Source of the DNA: an uncultured Clostridiaceae bacterium
GTDB lineage: Bacteria; Bacillota; Clostridia; TANB77; CAG-508
Length of the DNA: 64,000 nt
Reading direction: 5' to 3'
NCBI GenBank assembly: GCA_947642455.1
Contig: CANRSN010000001.1
Coordinates: 62,001 to 126,000, forward strand
The position numbers and the translations under genes are program-made. Below, piece after piece: positions 9,583 through 19,330 of this stretch (positions are counted from its first letter, which is position 1; every line of letters begins with the position of its first letter). A model generated the notes under the pieces. That model saw only the letters and a list, made by a program, of their open reading frames with translations. It was not told the DNA's origin and searched no databases.

Positions 9583-9648
9583 GAACAACAGTGGCATGAT
9601 TAATATTTCTTAACATTTTAAATTACTTTTATGCCACGCCCGTTGTTC
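9583..9648. terminator. Imperfect inverted repeat upstream of dnaG
   Basis: GAACAACAGTGGCAT (9583-9597) pairs with ATGCCAC-gcc-CGTTGTTC (9631-9648) around a 33-base AT-rich loop. No clear T-run follows on either strand. It lies between carD and dnaG next to the repeat at 9661-9749 and may be part of a larger foldback or a terminator after carD-side transcripts. Confidence 0.35.
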
Positions 9649-9660
9649 GTCCGCCAAAAT

Positions 9661-9749
9661 TGCTTTAGCAATTTTGTGTGGAACATTTGGCGAAGCTTTT
9701 ATATACTAGTAAAGTATAACAGATTGTTGTACTTTACTAGTATATAAAA
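9661..9749. repeat. Foldback repeat of the GTGTGGAAC family, copy 1
   Basis: It begins TGCTTTAGCAATTTTGTGTG, then GGAACATTTGGCGAAGC, and ends in a 25-bp inverted repeat (9697-9721 with 9725-9749, one mismatch). The same first 46 bases with two differences occur at 57211-57256, again followed by a perfect hairpin. It fills the 348-base gap between carD and dnaG, which holds no other gene. Confidence 0.75.
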
Positions 9750-9797
9750 ATAAGGTAGAAAACTTCTTTTGTTTTTTACCTATATTTTATGTATTTT

Positions 9798-10367
9798 TTA
9801 TAAATTTTCTGTTCCATCATATGGAATAAATTTTTTTACTATGTCTTGCTCTATGGTACTTATATCTCCTGCTACTTTGTATTCTTCAAAAGACATTTTT
9901 ATTTTATTATCTACTAATTGTTCTACATCTTCTTGACTTGCATGCTCTGCTAATACCAATTCACTAACTAATATTTGCTTTGCATTATTTAACATTTTTT
10001 TCTCTCCTGTTGACAAGCCTTTTTCTTTTTGCTTAAAAGCTAAATTTCTTACTACATCTGCAACTTCATAAATATCGCCACTTTTCATTTTTTCCATATT
10101 GTCCCTATATCTTTTATTCCAATTGTTTGACATCTCTGTTTCATTTTCTTCTAATATTTTTAATACCTTTCCTGCGTGCTCTTTATCTATTATATTTCTA
10201 ACACCTATTTGCTCTGCTTTTGCTGTTGGTACCATTACCTTTACTTCTCCTGGCATTTTTATTATATAATATGACTGCTTTTCTCCTAAAATATCTTTTT
10301 CTTCTATTGAATCTATTGTTCCTGCTCCATGCATTGGATATACTATTTTATCACCTACATTAAACAT
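9798..10367 (-). CDS. carD: CarD/CdnL-family RNA polymerase-binding regulator
   Basis: An approximately 189-residue CarD_CdnL_TRCF-family protein. Members bind the RNA polymerase beta subunit and stabilise open complexes, notably at rRNA promoters. The N-terminal Tudor-like domain (FNVGDKIVYPMHGAGTIDSI, then EVKVMVPT) is followed by a helical DNA-contacting domain (about 80-165). An upstream in-frame GTG touches the AAGGGAG site, whereas ATG at 10367 lies 8 bases from it, so I use the ATG. It has its own strong promoter and is not in the dnaG unit. Confidence 0.9.
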   Translation of the reverse strand: MFNVGDKIVYPMHGAGTIDSIEEKDILGEKQSYYIIKMPGEVKVMVPTAKAEQIGVRNIIDKEHAGKVLKILEENETEMSNNWNKRYRDNMEKMKSGDIYEVADVVRNLAFKQKEKGLSTGEKKMLNNAKQILVSELVLAEHASQEDVEQLVDNKIKMSFEEYKVAGDISTIEQDIVKKFIPYDGTENL

Positions 10368-10448
10368 GTAAGCCACTCCCTTCTAGCTAGTTTTATTTAT
10401 ATGTAAGTTTAAGAAAGGTTTTGATTCTCTTCTTCAACCACCACATTT

Positions 10449-10477
10449 ATTATACTATAATTTTTGGTAAAAGTCAA
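10449..10477 (-). promoter_or_regulatory. Sigma-A promoter of carD
   Basis: On the minus strand TTGACT (10472-10477) and TATAAT (10449-10454) are spaced 17 bases apart, near the consensus. The carD start is about 80 bases downstream. The -35 overlaps a GGTAAA/TTTACC inverted repeat after dut. Confidence 0.7.
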
Positions 10478-10497
10478 AACATTTACCAAAAAAAATT

Positions 10498-10965
10498 TTA
10501 TTTTGCAGTAGAACCAAATCCTCCAACTCTTTCACCTTCTGCATTGTCTACATCTGTTAAAAAATACTTTTGAAATATTGCTTGTCCTATACATTCACCT
10601 TTTTTTATTTGTATATCTTCGTCTTTTACATTAAAAAATGCATACATAAACGCCCCATCATTTTCTGGGTTTCCATAGTAATCTTTATCAATTATTCCTA
10701 TACTATTAGCTAGTATTAAACCTCTTTTTCCTGGATTTGAACTTCTGTTACATAACATTAAATATTCATCATCTTGCATATATGCTTTTAACCCTGTTTT
10801 TACTAGTGTTGGCTTCATTCCTTTTTTAAAACTTGGTATTGTACAATCTTCTGCTGCTTCAATATCATATCCTGCAGAATATTTTGTTTTTCTTATAGGT
10901 AAATTTATATTTTTTTCTTCAAACCCTTTTGCTACTTCAAAACCTCTTATTCTTTCCATTTTCAT
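10498..10965 (-). CDS. dut: dUTP diphosphatase (trimeric dUTPase)
   Basis: A 155-residue dUTPase that hydrolyses dUTP to dUMP and so keeps uracil out of DNA. The family motifs appear in order: AGYDIEAAED (motif 1), RSSNPGKRGL (motif 2), a modified motif 3 (NSIGIIDKDYYGNPENDGAFMY), GECIGQAIFQKY (motif 4) and the C-terminal glycine-rich lid GGFGSTAK (motif 5). Motif 3 carries the catalytic Asp in IIDKDY. It stands alone between carD and a divergent small gene. Confidence 0.93.
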   Translation of the reverse strand: MKMERIRGFEVAKGFEEKNINLPIRKTKYSAGYDIEAAEDCTIPSFKKGMKPTLVKTGLKAYMQDDEYLMLCNRSSNPGKRGLILANSIGIIDKDYYGNPENDGAFMYAFFNVKDEDIQIKKGECIGQAIFQKYFLTDVDNAEGERVGGFGSTAK

Positions 10966-11150
10966 CTTATCCTTTCTTAATACAAATTGGCTAATTTCTT
11001 AACCTTATTACATTTTTATCAATTTCTTTTTTATTTTATATTACTTTTTTTTCTAAGTCAATAATAATTTTATTTCATTTTCTCTTGAAATATGTTTTTG
11101 ACTATGATAACATACATATGTAACAGTCAATTATTTAAAAGGAGGTTTTT

Positions 11151-11414
11151 ATGCCATTGCAAAAAAAACAATGCTTTTTAAGTGAAGCTGACAAAAGAGA
11201 ACTTCGGAGAATTTTAAAAGAAAATTTTCCAAAAAAGACAGACTTAGAAATAAATACAATGTTCCAAAAGTTAATGAACTCTGGAGGAAAAGAAGGCTAT
11301 ATCAAAAAAGTCAATGGTAAAATTACAAAAATAGGAGTTATTACTGAAAATGATAATATTATTTACTTTTGTCCTGACATTAATTCTGACTTTCCTTGGA
11401 TGTACAAAGATTAA
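11151..11414 (+). CDS. Unknown 87-residue protein containing a CGG codon
   Basis: A small protein I do not recognise. It has an excellent start (AAAGGAGG, 7 bases, ATG) and its own terminator, so it is a real transcript. The N-terminal half is basic and helical (SEADKRELRRILKENFPKK). The C-terminal half alternates Ile, Val and Gly and ends with FCPDINSDFPWMYKD. Codon 19 is CGG (11205-11207), one of only seven in-frame CGG triplets in the window. A +1 shift there would stop after three more codons, so in this gene CGG must be read in frame or translation ends early. Confidence 0.75.
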   Translation: MPLQKKQCFLSEADKRELRRILKENFPKKTDLEINTMFQKLMNSGGKEGYIKKVNGKITKIGVITENDNIIYFCPDINSDFPWMYKD

Positions 11415-11424
11415 AAACCTATGA

Positions 11425-11458
11425 GGTGTCAATATCATTTTATTGACACCAATTTTTT
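11425..11458 (+). terminator. Intrinsic terminator
   Basis: GGTGTCAATA (11425-11434) pairs perfectly with TATTGACACC (11441-11450) and is followed by AATTTTTT. It lies 10 bases after the stop of the 87-residue gene. Confidence 0.9.
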
Positions 11459-11477
11459 GTAAATTTTGTAAATTATA

Positions 11478-11536
11478 TTGACTTTTTACTTTTATTGTAA
11501 TATAAATTAATAAACAAAATGAGAATTGTTCTCATT
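11478..11536 (+). promoter_or_regulatory. Rubrerythrin promoter with Fur/PerR-type operator
   Basis: TTGACT (11478-11483), 17 bases, then TATAAA (11501-11506). Twelve bases further lies a 19-bp palindrome, AATGAGAA-TTG-TTCTCATT (11518-11536), over the expected transcription start. Its half-sites resemble the TGAGAAT/ATTCTCA form of Fur-family boxes, so iron- or peroxide-responsive repression is likely. Which Fur-family member acts cannot be told from the window. Confidence 0.75.
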
Positions 11537-11554
11537 AATATTTAGGAGGTTATT

Positions 11555-12088
11555 ATGGAATTAAAAGGATCTAAAACAGAAGCTAATTTAAAAGCTGCAT
11601 TTTCTGGTGAGTCAGAAGCAAGAAACAAATATACTTATTTTGCAAGTGTAGCAAAAAAGGAAGGATATGAACAAATTGCTGCTATATTTTTAGAGACTGC
11701 AGAAAATGAAAAAGAACATGCTAAATTACACTTAAAATATCTAAATGGTATTGGAGATACTAAATCTAACTTAGCAGATGCTGCAGCTGGTGAAAACTAT
11801 GAATGGACTGATATGTATGCAACTTTTGCCAAAGAAGCCGAAGAAGAAGGTTTTATGGAAATTGCTGCTACTTTTAAAGGAATTGCTGCTGTTGAAAAGG
11901 AACATGAAGCTAGATATAGAAAGTTATTAGAAAACGTTGAACAAGGAGAAGTTTTCAAAAAAGGAAGTATTGTAATTTGGAAATGTAGAAACTGTGGTCA
12001 TATTGTTGTTGGAACAGAAGCACCAAAAATTTGTCCAGTTTGTAAACATCCACAATCATACTTTGAAATAAAAGCAGAAAATTATTAA
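11555..12088 (+). CDS. rbr: Rubrerythrin
   Basis: A 177-residue rubrerythrin, an NAD(P)H-dependent peroxidase that protects anaerobes from hydrogen peroxide. The N-terminal ferritin-like four-helix domain (about 1-135) carries the diiron ligands in [25 protein letters not shown] and [11 protein letters not shown]. The C-terminal rubredoxin-like domain holds an Fe(SCys)4 centre (CRNCGH and CPVCKHP). It has a near-perfect RBS, a strong promoter, an overlapping Fur-type box and a terminator, so it is a single-gene regulated unit. Confidence 0.96.
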   Translation: MELKGSKTEANLKAAFSGESEARNKYTYFASVAKKEGYEQIAAIFLETAENEKEHAKLHLKYLNGIGDTKSNLADAAAGENYEWTDMYATFAKEAEEEGFMEIAATFKGIAAVEKEHEARYRKLLENVEQGEVFKKGSIVIWKCRNCGHIVVGTEAPKICPVCKHPQSYFEIKAENY

Positions 12089-12125
12089 TTTGATGTATCC
12101 TAAAATTAGTCTTATAGGTATACAC

Positions 12126-12174
12126 AAAAATTGAGTATATTTTATCTTATATTGATTTAATATACTCAATTTTT
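12126..12174 (+). terminator. Terminator after rubrerythrin
   Basis: AAAAATTGAGTATAT (12126-12140) pairs with ATATACTCAATTTTT (12160-12174), giving a 15-bp stem that ends in T5. The A5/T5 symmetry lets it work in both directions. The next gene on the other strand (feoB) ends about 115 bases away. Confidence 0.8.
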
Positions 12175-12289
12175 ATATCTGTTTGTAACAATTATAGGTA
12201 AGAAAAATTTGTATTGTACTGTTTATTTTTAAATATTAACTCAGCTTATTTTATAGTTCATTTCATATTATAATTTATTGTTTAGTTTT

Positions 12290-14438
12290 TTATATACAAA
12301 TTGTATTCCAGACTAATGTTGTTATCATACATATTATAACTCCACAAACTGTTGGTAATATAAATGATATTATTACCCATTTCCATCCTCCTGCTTCTTT
12401 TTTTATTGTAAGTAATGTTGTACTACATGGAAAATGTAAAAGAGTAAAAATCATTACATTTATTGCTGTAAGTATAGTCCAACCATTTTGTACTAATATT
12501 TGACCTATTTCGTGAGCATTTTCTAAATCTACTAATATGCCTTTTTGCATATAACTCATTAATATTATTGGCAATACTATTTCATTTGCTGGAAGTCCTA
12601 GTAAAAATGCTGTTAATATATATCCATCTAATCCCATTAATTTTGCAAATGGATCTAGAAAATTTGCTACATATGTCAATATGCTTACATTATATATTTG
12701 AATATTTGCAAATATCCAAATAACTATTCCTGCTGGTACCGCAACTGCAATCGCTCTTCCGAAGTACAAATAGTGTTCTGTCAAATATTGATCTTACTAA
12801 TATTTTACCTATCTGCGGTCTCCTATATGGTGGCAATTCTAAAATGAATGAGTTTGGTATTCCTTTTAATATTGTCTTTGATAATATTTTTGATATTATT
12901 AATGTTAGCATTATTCCTAATATTATTACTATAAGCACTGTTAATGTAGATACTATTGATGAGAATATTCCTGTAAAATAACTCCCTACAAATACTGTAG
13001 CTATTGTTATTAAAAATGGAAACCTACCATTACATGGTACAAATACATTTGTTAATATTGATATTAATTTTTCTCTTGGAGAATCAATGATTCTTGTACC
13101 TACAACTCCTGCTGCATTACAGCCAAGACCCATGCACATGGTTAGTGCCTGTTTTCCTGAGCTACATGCCTTTTTAAAATACTTATCTAAATTAAAAGCA
13201 ATTCTAGGTAAAACACCTAAATCCTCAAGCAAAGTAAACAATGGAAAAAATATAGCCATTGGTGGAAGCATAACAGCAGTCACCCAAGTAACAGTACTAT
13301 AAATACCATCTATTAAAATTCCCCTTATCCACTCAGGAGATCCAAAAGAATGTAATATTTTAATCAGAAACTCTTTAATCATACCAAATAGCTCAGAAAG
13401 CAATGAAGATGGATAATTTGCTCCAACTATAGTAATCCATAAAATAAAAGCTAGAAAGGCTATCATAATAGGAATACCAAATAATTTAGAAGTCAATATC
13501 TTATCAATTTTTCTATCTCTGCTTCTGTAATCACTTCTTTTATATTGTATAACGTCTCTTGAAACATTCTCTGCTTCAAAAACTATGCTAGAAACAACTT
13601 TATCTCTCACATCTTCTTTTTTTATATCATTTCTCTCTAAAATTTTTTGTACTTCTGATAATTTATCATTAATTTGTTTATCATCAAAATTTAGTTCTAA
13701 ATTCTTTTGAATAGAATATAATATCCTATCATCTCTATCAATTAATTTAAGACAAATCCATCTTAATAAATATTCATTTCTCTTTGGAAGAATATTTTGT
13801 ACCTTACTTTCTAAAATCTTTATACAGTCTTCTATAATCGGTATATACTTAATTTTATTAGATTTTATAACTACTCTTTTCTCTAAAACATCTGTAACTT
13901 TATCCATTAATTTGTCCAAAGTTTTCTTTTTTCTTGCAATAGTTCCTACAACAGGAACTCCTAATCTTTTTTCAAGCAATTTTAAATTTACAGTTATCCC
14001 CTTTTTCTTTGCTTCATCTAATAAATTTACGCATACTACAATATTAGATGTTATTTCCATTATTTGATATACTAAATTTAAATTTCTCTCTAAACAAGTT
14101 GCATCTAATATAATTACAGTTGCATCTGGATTTCCAAAACATATATAATCTCTAGCTATTTCCTCCTCTTGCGAGTTTGACATTATTGAATATGTACCAG
14201 GTATATCTACCAATAAGAATTTCTTATTTTTATAATTACAAATTCCATTACTATTTTCTACTGTTTTACCTGGCCAATTTCCTGTATGTTGATTCATTCC
14301 AGTAAGTCCATTAAATATTGTTGATTTTCCCACATTTGGATTTCCTGCTATTGCTATAACATAATCACTATTTTTCTTTAAATTATCAATATCATTACTT
14401 AACAACTTTTTTCCCATAGACCTATTTGTAAGCCCCAT
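12290..14438 (-). CDS. feoB: Ferrous iron transporter FeoB, read through a +1 shift at CGG codon 560
   Basis: FeoB imports Fe2+ across the cytoplasmic membrane. The N-terminal GTPase has GNPNVGKS (about 32-39), DIPGTYS and the NLLDEAKKKG region. A helical linker and two Gate repeats of membrane helices follow. The 0-frame product runs to residue 582 and ends in unrelated sequence. The correct family sequence continues in the +1 frame (GRAIAVAVPAGIVIWIFAN, then LGLPANEIVLPI). The switch falls exactly on the in-frame CGG at 12759-12761. Omitting its C gives LFVL-GRAIAV and a 715-residue protein of normal length. Either +1 frameshifting, a pseudogene or a sequence error explains it. The RBS is GAGGTGATG. 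It is downstream of feoA. Confidence 0.9.
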
Positions 14439-14479
14439 ACCATCACCTCAATATATACTATTCTTCTTACCTTTAATAG

Positions 14480-14701
14480 TTACATTTGAACTTCTATATT
14501 TTGGCTATCTTCTTCTCTAAGTGAAAGTACCATACCTCTAACTTCATAAGCTGTTGGATCTCCCAATGGACTTTTTAATACTGGTTTTATCTTTGTCCCA
14601 TCAATTATTCCTAAATCTAAAATTCTTCTTTTTATACTTTCTGTACAATTTATTTCCTTTACAATAACTTCTGAATTTATTTTAACCTTGTCTAATGTCA
14701 T
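14480..14701 (-). CDS. feoA: FeoA, ferrous iron transport accessory protein
   Basis: A 73-residue SH3-like FeoA protein, thought to modulate FeoB. The typical region RRILDLGIIDGTKIKPVLKSPLGDP is visible in two parts (residues about 26-50), with YEVRGMVLSLREEDSQNI towards the end. The start has AAGGAGGGG at the right distance. It precedes feoB by 41 bases on the same strand, so feoAB is an operon. I see no clear Fur box upstream, though TATAAT-like sequence is present. Confidence 0.93.
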   Translation of the reverse strand: MTLDKVKINSEVIVKEINCTESIKRRILDLGIIDGTKIKPVLKSPLGDPTAYEVRGMVLSLREEDSQNIEVQM

Positions 14702-14830
14702 TTTTTCCCCTCCTTTTAAGCTAACAGTGTAAACATAACCTTTACTATTATATTATAAATAATTTTTTTTGTGATTTTGTTGTATTTATTTAATTGATGT
14801 TATAAAATAATTGCAAGGAGGAATTCAAAT

Positions 14831-16706
14831 ATGAAACATAAAAAAATAGTTTTAACATTAATTATATTATTCTTTGCACTCATACTATTTGCGCCAAAAA
14901 CTTTTGCTGGCAGTTTAAAATTAGAAGACTTAAAATATGATGTAGACTTAAATTCAGATGGTACAGCAAATGTTAAAGAAACTTGGGTAATTAATATTAG
15001 AGATACAAACACTTTATTTAAAACATTTGAAATGGATAGCACAAAATACTCTGGAATCACTGATGTTCTAGTAGTTGAAACAACTGGAGGTAAAAGAAAG
15101 GATTTCACACAAAAAAAATACTGGCAATATCATGTTGACAAAGATTGCTATTATGGACTTATAAACAAAAATAGACAATTCGAAATTGCTTGGGGAGTAA
15201 GTGAAAAAAGAGCCACTAGAACTTTTGAAATTAGCTATACAATAAAAGATGCTATAAAAAATTACAACGATTGCTCTGAATTTTACTGGCAATTTATAAG
15301 TACAGAATCAGAGATACCAGCAAAAAAAGTTTCAGGAACAATCAATTTGCCTGAAGCAGCAGTCAATAAAGAAGATATTAGAATATGGGCACATGGACCA
15401 TTAAATGGCAATATATTTCTCGAATCAAATACTACAGTAAAATTTGATGTAGAAAATTTAGATGAAAACACTATGCTAGAGGCAAGAGTTATTACTCCTA
15501 CAAGTGTATTTTATGAAAATGATAATATTTTAGAAGTAAATAAGCTAAATACAATTTTAGCTCAAGAACAAAAATGGGCAGATGAGGCAAATAGAGAAAG
15601 AAATCTTAGAAATCTTATTGTGATAGCTATCATTTCTATTATAATAGTTTTAAATATTATTGGTATTGTAATAGCTGTTTTTCTATCAAAGAAAATTTCT
15701 ACTTATAAAAAAATACTAAATGAAACACCTATAATAAAACCAACAAATCCAGCAAAATACTTTAGAGATATTCCAAATGAAAATTCAACTCCAGCACAAG
15801 CAGGATTTTTATACTATTTTAACAATACTGGTATAGACTCAAACATCTCTCAAATAATTTCTGCCACCTTTTTAGATTTATGTTTAAAAAAATATATATC
15901 TTTTGAAGTTGCATCTGATAAAAAAAATGACATAATTATTATTTTAAATCCAGTAAATAGTATCAATTTACCTAATGATGAAAAATTAATCTATGATTTA
16001 TTAGTTAAAGTAATTTCAAACAACTCTCAAAATTCTTGCACAATGAAAGACTTTAAAAAATATTGTGAAAGACATTCTTCTGAGTTTCTAAAGCTATGTA
16101 CAAATATTACAAAAGAAACTAAAAATATTTGTCAAGCAAATGGTAATTATGATAAAGCACTTATTATTAATTCTTCAGATTGGTCTGCTAAAGGTGTGGG
16201 ATATATATTTTTAGCTATATTAGGTTTTATTCCATTTTTGGCTTGTGTAATTCCATCAATAATTCTTGCATACTATAGTTTTTCTTTAAGCTCAAGACTT
16301 AAAACTTTAACTCAAAAAGGAACAGATGAAAAAGAATGTTGGACTGGTTTAAAAAATTATATGAATGATTTTTCCTTACTAAAAGAAAAAGAAGTTCCTG
16401 AACTTGTTTTATGGGAAAAATACTTAGTATATGCTACAGCTTTTGGAATTGCTGATAAAGTTTTAAAACAATTAAAGGTTATTTATCCTCAAATTACAGA
16501 TTATAATTATATGTCTACACATGGTTATGCTTATCTTTATTGGTCATTCTATGGTAATATGAATGGTAATTTTATAACACATATTAATACTTCTGTTTCT
16601 GGTGTATATAGTTCAACTCACTATTCTTCTGGAAGTGGCTTTGGTGGTGGCTTCTCAGGAGGTGGCGGTTTCGGTGGTGGCGGTGGCCGGAATGGGCGGA
16701 AGATAA
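14831..16706 (+). CDS. DUF2207-family membrane protein, probable +1 shift near the C-terminus
   Basis: A protein of about 624 residues with a signal peptide (1-27), an extracytoplasmic beta-rich DUF2207 domain (about 28-250), a transmembrane helix (about 258-283), a cytoplasmic domain, further hydrophobic helices near 460-490 and a Gly-rich tail. DUF2207 function is unknown. In frame 0 the tail ends with Arg-Asn-Gly-Arg-Lys and a stop at 16717, using two CGG codons. If the first CGG (16688-16690, codon 620) is read by skipping its C, the tail becomes GGMGGR followed by TAA at 16704-16706, the Gly-rich ending expected for the family. This is the fourth CGG-linked shift in the window. RBS GCAAGGAGG. 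Confidence 0.82.
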
Positions 16707-16756
16707 ATTTAAAATAAATATGAAACAATGCATAATTAATAGGAGGTATTAATAAT

Positions 16757-17614
16757 ATGAATATTAATGTAGAAAAAGCCAAAAATTATATAAAAAATCT
16801 TGGTTTTGATATAGATTTAGACTACAAAATATGGAATGAAACCCTAGAATATTATACTGCTAAAAATGACTTAGATGGCTTAGCTAAATATATTTCACAA
16901 CTCCAAAATTGTGGTGGATATGCACTAGAAATTCCTATATGTATATGGCCAGTACCAAACTATACTTTTGAAGAAAAAGTATTGAGAATTATGAATTTGT
17001 ACCCATTTGTAAGATTACTATCAAATTCAAAACTTAAAGAAAATGAATATATTGTAATATATAGAGCTAAAGGAAATGGTCATCATTTCATTAAAATTAA
17101 TAACCATTCTGAAGTATTAGAAAAAGAATCAGCTAAATTACCTCAGAAGTTTACTGGTTGGGGAGCATTGCAAAATGCTCCACAGGCGGTTTTCGCAGTA
17201 CTTAAACAAAATTATCGAGATAAAAAAATAAAACAATTACCACAATGTAACAGAAATATGTTTTTAAATTGTGATGCTTATGAATATACAGAAGATGGAT
17301 ATACAGATATAATAACTCAAGAAGCAGAAAGACCAGATACTTTTGAAAGAGTTTTAAAAAATGCCTATAATAATAAAAAATCTACTTTTATATATAATAA
17401 AAAGAATTTTTACTTAAAGACAGAAAAAAATGATAATGAATTAATATATATATGTAATGAAAACTGCATTTTAGGTAGCGTTTGCACAGATGGGGAAACA
17501 TTCATAATAGAATTAAATGAAGAAAAGAAAAATGAAATATTTGGTTTTGAACCAATTACACAAATTCAAATATGTAATGAAAAAGAAACTGATATTTTAG
17601 AAGTTGAAAAATAA
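16757..17614 (+). CDS. Unknown protein with possible Cys-His hydrolase motifs
   Basis: A 285-residue soluble protein I do not recognise. It contains NCGGYALE at about residue 52-59 and GNGHHFIKI at about 108-116. A Cys at a helix start with a later His-His-Phe on a strand is the order seen in papain-like and NlpC/P60 cysteine hydrolases, so a hydrolase fold is possible but unproven. The second half (about 170-285) is beta-rich. It follows the DUF2207 gene by 50 bases with its own RBS (AGGAGG) and shares the terminator at 17654-17703, suggesting one transcript. Confidence 0.7.
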   Translation: MNINVEKAKNYIKNLGFDIDLDYKIWNETLEYYTAKNDLDGLAKYISQLQNCGGYALEIPICIWPVPNYTFEEKVLRIMNLYPFVRLLSNSKLKENEYIVIYRAKGNGHHFIKINNHSEVLEKESAKLPQKFTGWGALQNAPQAVFAVLKQNYRDKKIKQLPQCNRNMFLNCDAYEYTEDGYTDIITQEAERPDTFERVLKNAYNNKKSTFIYNKKNFYLKTEKNDNELIYICNENCILGSVCTDGETFIIELNEEKKNEIFGFEPITQIQICNEKETDILEVEK

Positions 17615-17653
17615 ATCTTTTTATTGAAAACGTTGTCCTAAAATAAATTTTGG

Positions 17654-17703
17654 TAAAATATAGAATATCCTACCACTTTGATGGTAAAATATTCTATATT
17701 TTA
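17654..17703 (+). terminator. Terminator between convergent genes
   Basis: TAAAATATAGAATAT (17654-17668) pairs with ATATTCTATATTTTA (17689-17703), with an inner TACCA/TGGTA stem. It separates the plus-strand unit from minus-strand rimO. Confidence 0.8.
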
Positions 17704-17767
17704 TTATAAAATTGAGTAGCTGTTTTTTATATATTATTTATTTTCTTAAAATATCAATTTTTACTTT

Positions 17768-19129
17768 TCAAATATTACAATGGTCTGTCCCTTTTGGGAC
17801 ATTTTTGTCCCTATTTGCTCCGTCCCATTTTATACCTATTAAGTCATATTGTTTTACGTCCACAATTTTGCATTTTATAAACTTATTCATTAATTCTTCA
17901 TCTTCTGCTTTTATGTAGATACACCCATCAATATCTGGAACATCCATATAACTTCTTGCTACATAATACTTAGAGTCAAATGTTTTTCCTTCAACAAAAA
18001 TATCAAAAATTTTACCAATAAATTTTTTCATATTTTCTGTTGAAATTTCCTGTTGTAGTTTCATTATTTTATTATATCTACTCTTTTTAGTATTTGCATG
18101 TACTTGTCCTTTTAATTTTTCTGCTGGAGTATTATCTTCTTTTGAATAAGCAAAAGCTCCTAACTTGTCGAATCTAGCCCATTTAATAAACTCATATAAT
18201 TGTGTAAAGTATTCATTTGTTTCACCTGGAAACCCTACCATTATAGTTGTTCTAATAATAACATTTGGAATCTCATTTCTTAACTTTATAATTAATTTTT
18301 TTATATTATCACTGTTACTTTTTCTATTCATTCTTTTTAAAACAGAGTCTGAAATATGTTGAATTGGAATATCAAAATATTTGCATATTTTATCATTATT
18401 TTTAACTACCTGTATTAGTTCATCTGTTATAGTTTCAGGATACGAATATAAAAATCTAATCCACCTTATTCCTTCTATATCACATAATTTTTGTAATAGT
18501 TCTGCAAGTTTTGGTTCTCCATATATGTCTATTCCATATTTTGTTGTATCTTGAGCAATTACGATTAATTCCTTATAACCTTCTTTTGCTAATTTGTTAG
18601 CTTCTTTGATAATGTCCTCCATCTTTCTACTTATAAAAGGTCCTCTAATATATGGTATTGCGCAATATGTACATCTATTACTACACCCTTCTGCAATTCT
18701 TAAATATGCGTAATTATCTCCTGTTGTAATTACTCTTTCCATAAAGTCTAATTTATTGTTAACTTTGTTATGTATATTCCTGTTAATTAATTCCTCTATT
18801 TGCTCCCAAAATGTATTATATGAATCATATTTAATCCATAAATCTACTTCTGGAATGGCTTTTGAAAGCTCTTCTTTATAACGCTGAACTATACATCCCA
18901 TTACTATTAAATATTTGCATTTTACTTTTTTATATTCTGCCATTTCTAATATTGTATCTATTGCTTCTTGTTTTGCAGATTCTATGAAACCACATGTATT
19001 AACTACTATTATTTCTGCTTCTTTAGGATTGTTTACTATATTAAAATTATTTTTCTTAAATAGTCCTATCGCCATTTCTGTGTCTACTAAATTTTTACTA
19101 CAACCTAGTGAGATAAATCCTACATTCAT
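17768..19129 (-). CDS. rimO: Ribosomal protein S12 methylthiotransferase RimO with repeat-derived tail
   Basis: A 453-residue radical-SAM methylthiotransferase that modifies an Asp of ribosomal protein S12. The N-terminal UPF0004 domain holds Cys ligands in SLGCSKNLVDTE, VVNTCGFIE and VMGCIVQRY. The radical-SAM core has CSNRCTYCAIP (about 155). The TRAM domain is at about 375-432. The normal family ending (VKQYDLIGI) is followed by about 20 residues (KWDGANRDKNVPKGTDHCNI) encoded by the dispersed repeat at 17770-17831, which also supplies the stop. The TRAM domain itself looks complete, so the enzyme is probably active with an added tail. Confidence 0.93.
   Translation of the reverse strand: MNVGFISLGCSKNLVDTEMAIGLFKKNNFNIVNNPKEAEIIVVNTCGFIESAKQEAIDTILEMAEYKKVKCKYLIVMGCIVQRYKEELSKAIPEVDLWIKYDSYNTFWEQIEELINRNIHNKVNNKLDFMERVITTGDNYAYLRIAEGCSNRCTYCAIPYIRGPFISRKMEDIIKEANKLAKEGYKELIVIAQDTTKYGIDIYGEPKLAELLQKLCDIEGIRWIRFLYSYPETITDELIQVVKNNDKICKYFDIPIQHISDSVLKRMNRKSNSDNIKKLIIKLRNEIPNVIIRTTIMVGFPGETNEYFTQLYEFIKWARFDKLGAFAYSKEDNTPAEKLKGQVHANTKKSRYNKIMKLQQEISTENMKKFIGKIFDIFVEGKTFDSKYYVARSYMDVPDIDGCIYIKAEDEELMNKFIKCKIVDVKQYDLIGIKWDGANRDKNVPKGTDHCNI
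17770..17831. repeat. Dispersed repeat of the GGGACGGAGC family, inside the 3' end of rimO
   Basis: This 62-bp unit starts AAATATTACAATGGTCTG, has TGTCCC motifs and ends GCTCCGTCCCATTTT. It matches both arms of the palindrome at 62588-62747 and, more loosely, 57324-57388. Read on the minus strand it encodes the C-terminal tail and stop codon of RimO. Confidence 0.85.
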
Positions 19130-19135
19130 TTCTAC

Positions 19136-19330
19136 TCCTACTTTCTAAAATCACTCTTATATATTTTTATTATTTACTTTCTAAAATTACTTTTTATACT
19201 CTTTTATTTTTTAGCTTTCTGCACTTTTTCAAAATCTCCATTTATTTACTTTTGCTTTCTGATATTTCCTTAAATATCCTTTTATTTGCTCTAGCTTTTT
19301 TTATTTTCCTAAATATTTCTTATTATTTGC
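19136..19330. repeat. Degenerate T-rich tandem repeat, period about 38-40 bp
   Basis: CTTTCT (or CTTTTT) followed by an A/T-rich segment containing TTTATTTACTTT-like sequence recurs at 19141, 19177, 19215, 19255 and 19295. The units are degenerate. The array fills the gap between rimO and capA and runs into the last codons of capA. I see no ORF in it. Confidence 0.45.

Noticed and set aside
12759-12761. feoB break as a simple homopolymer error
   Set aside because: The extra base is a single C before GG, not in a homopolymer, and the same C-before-GG pattern explains three other genes. An artefact specific to this context is still possible and is named as the alternative.
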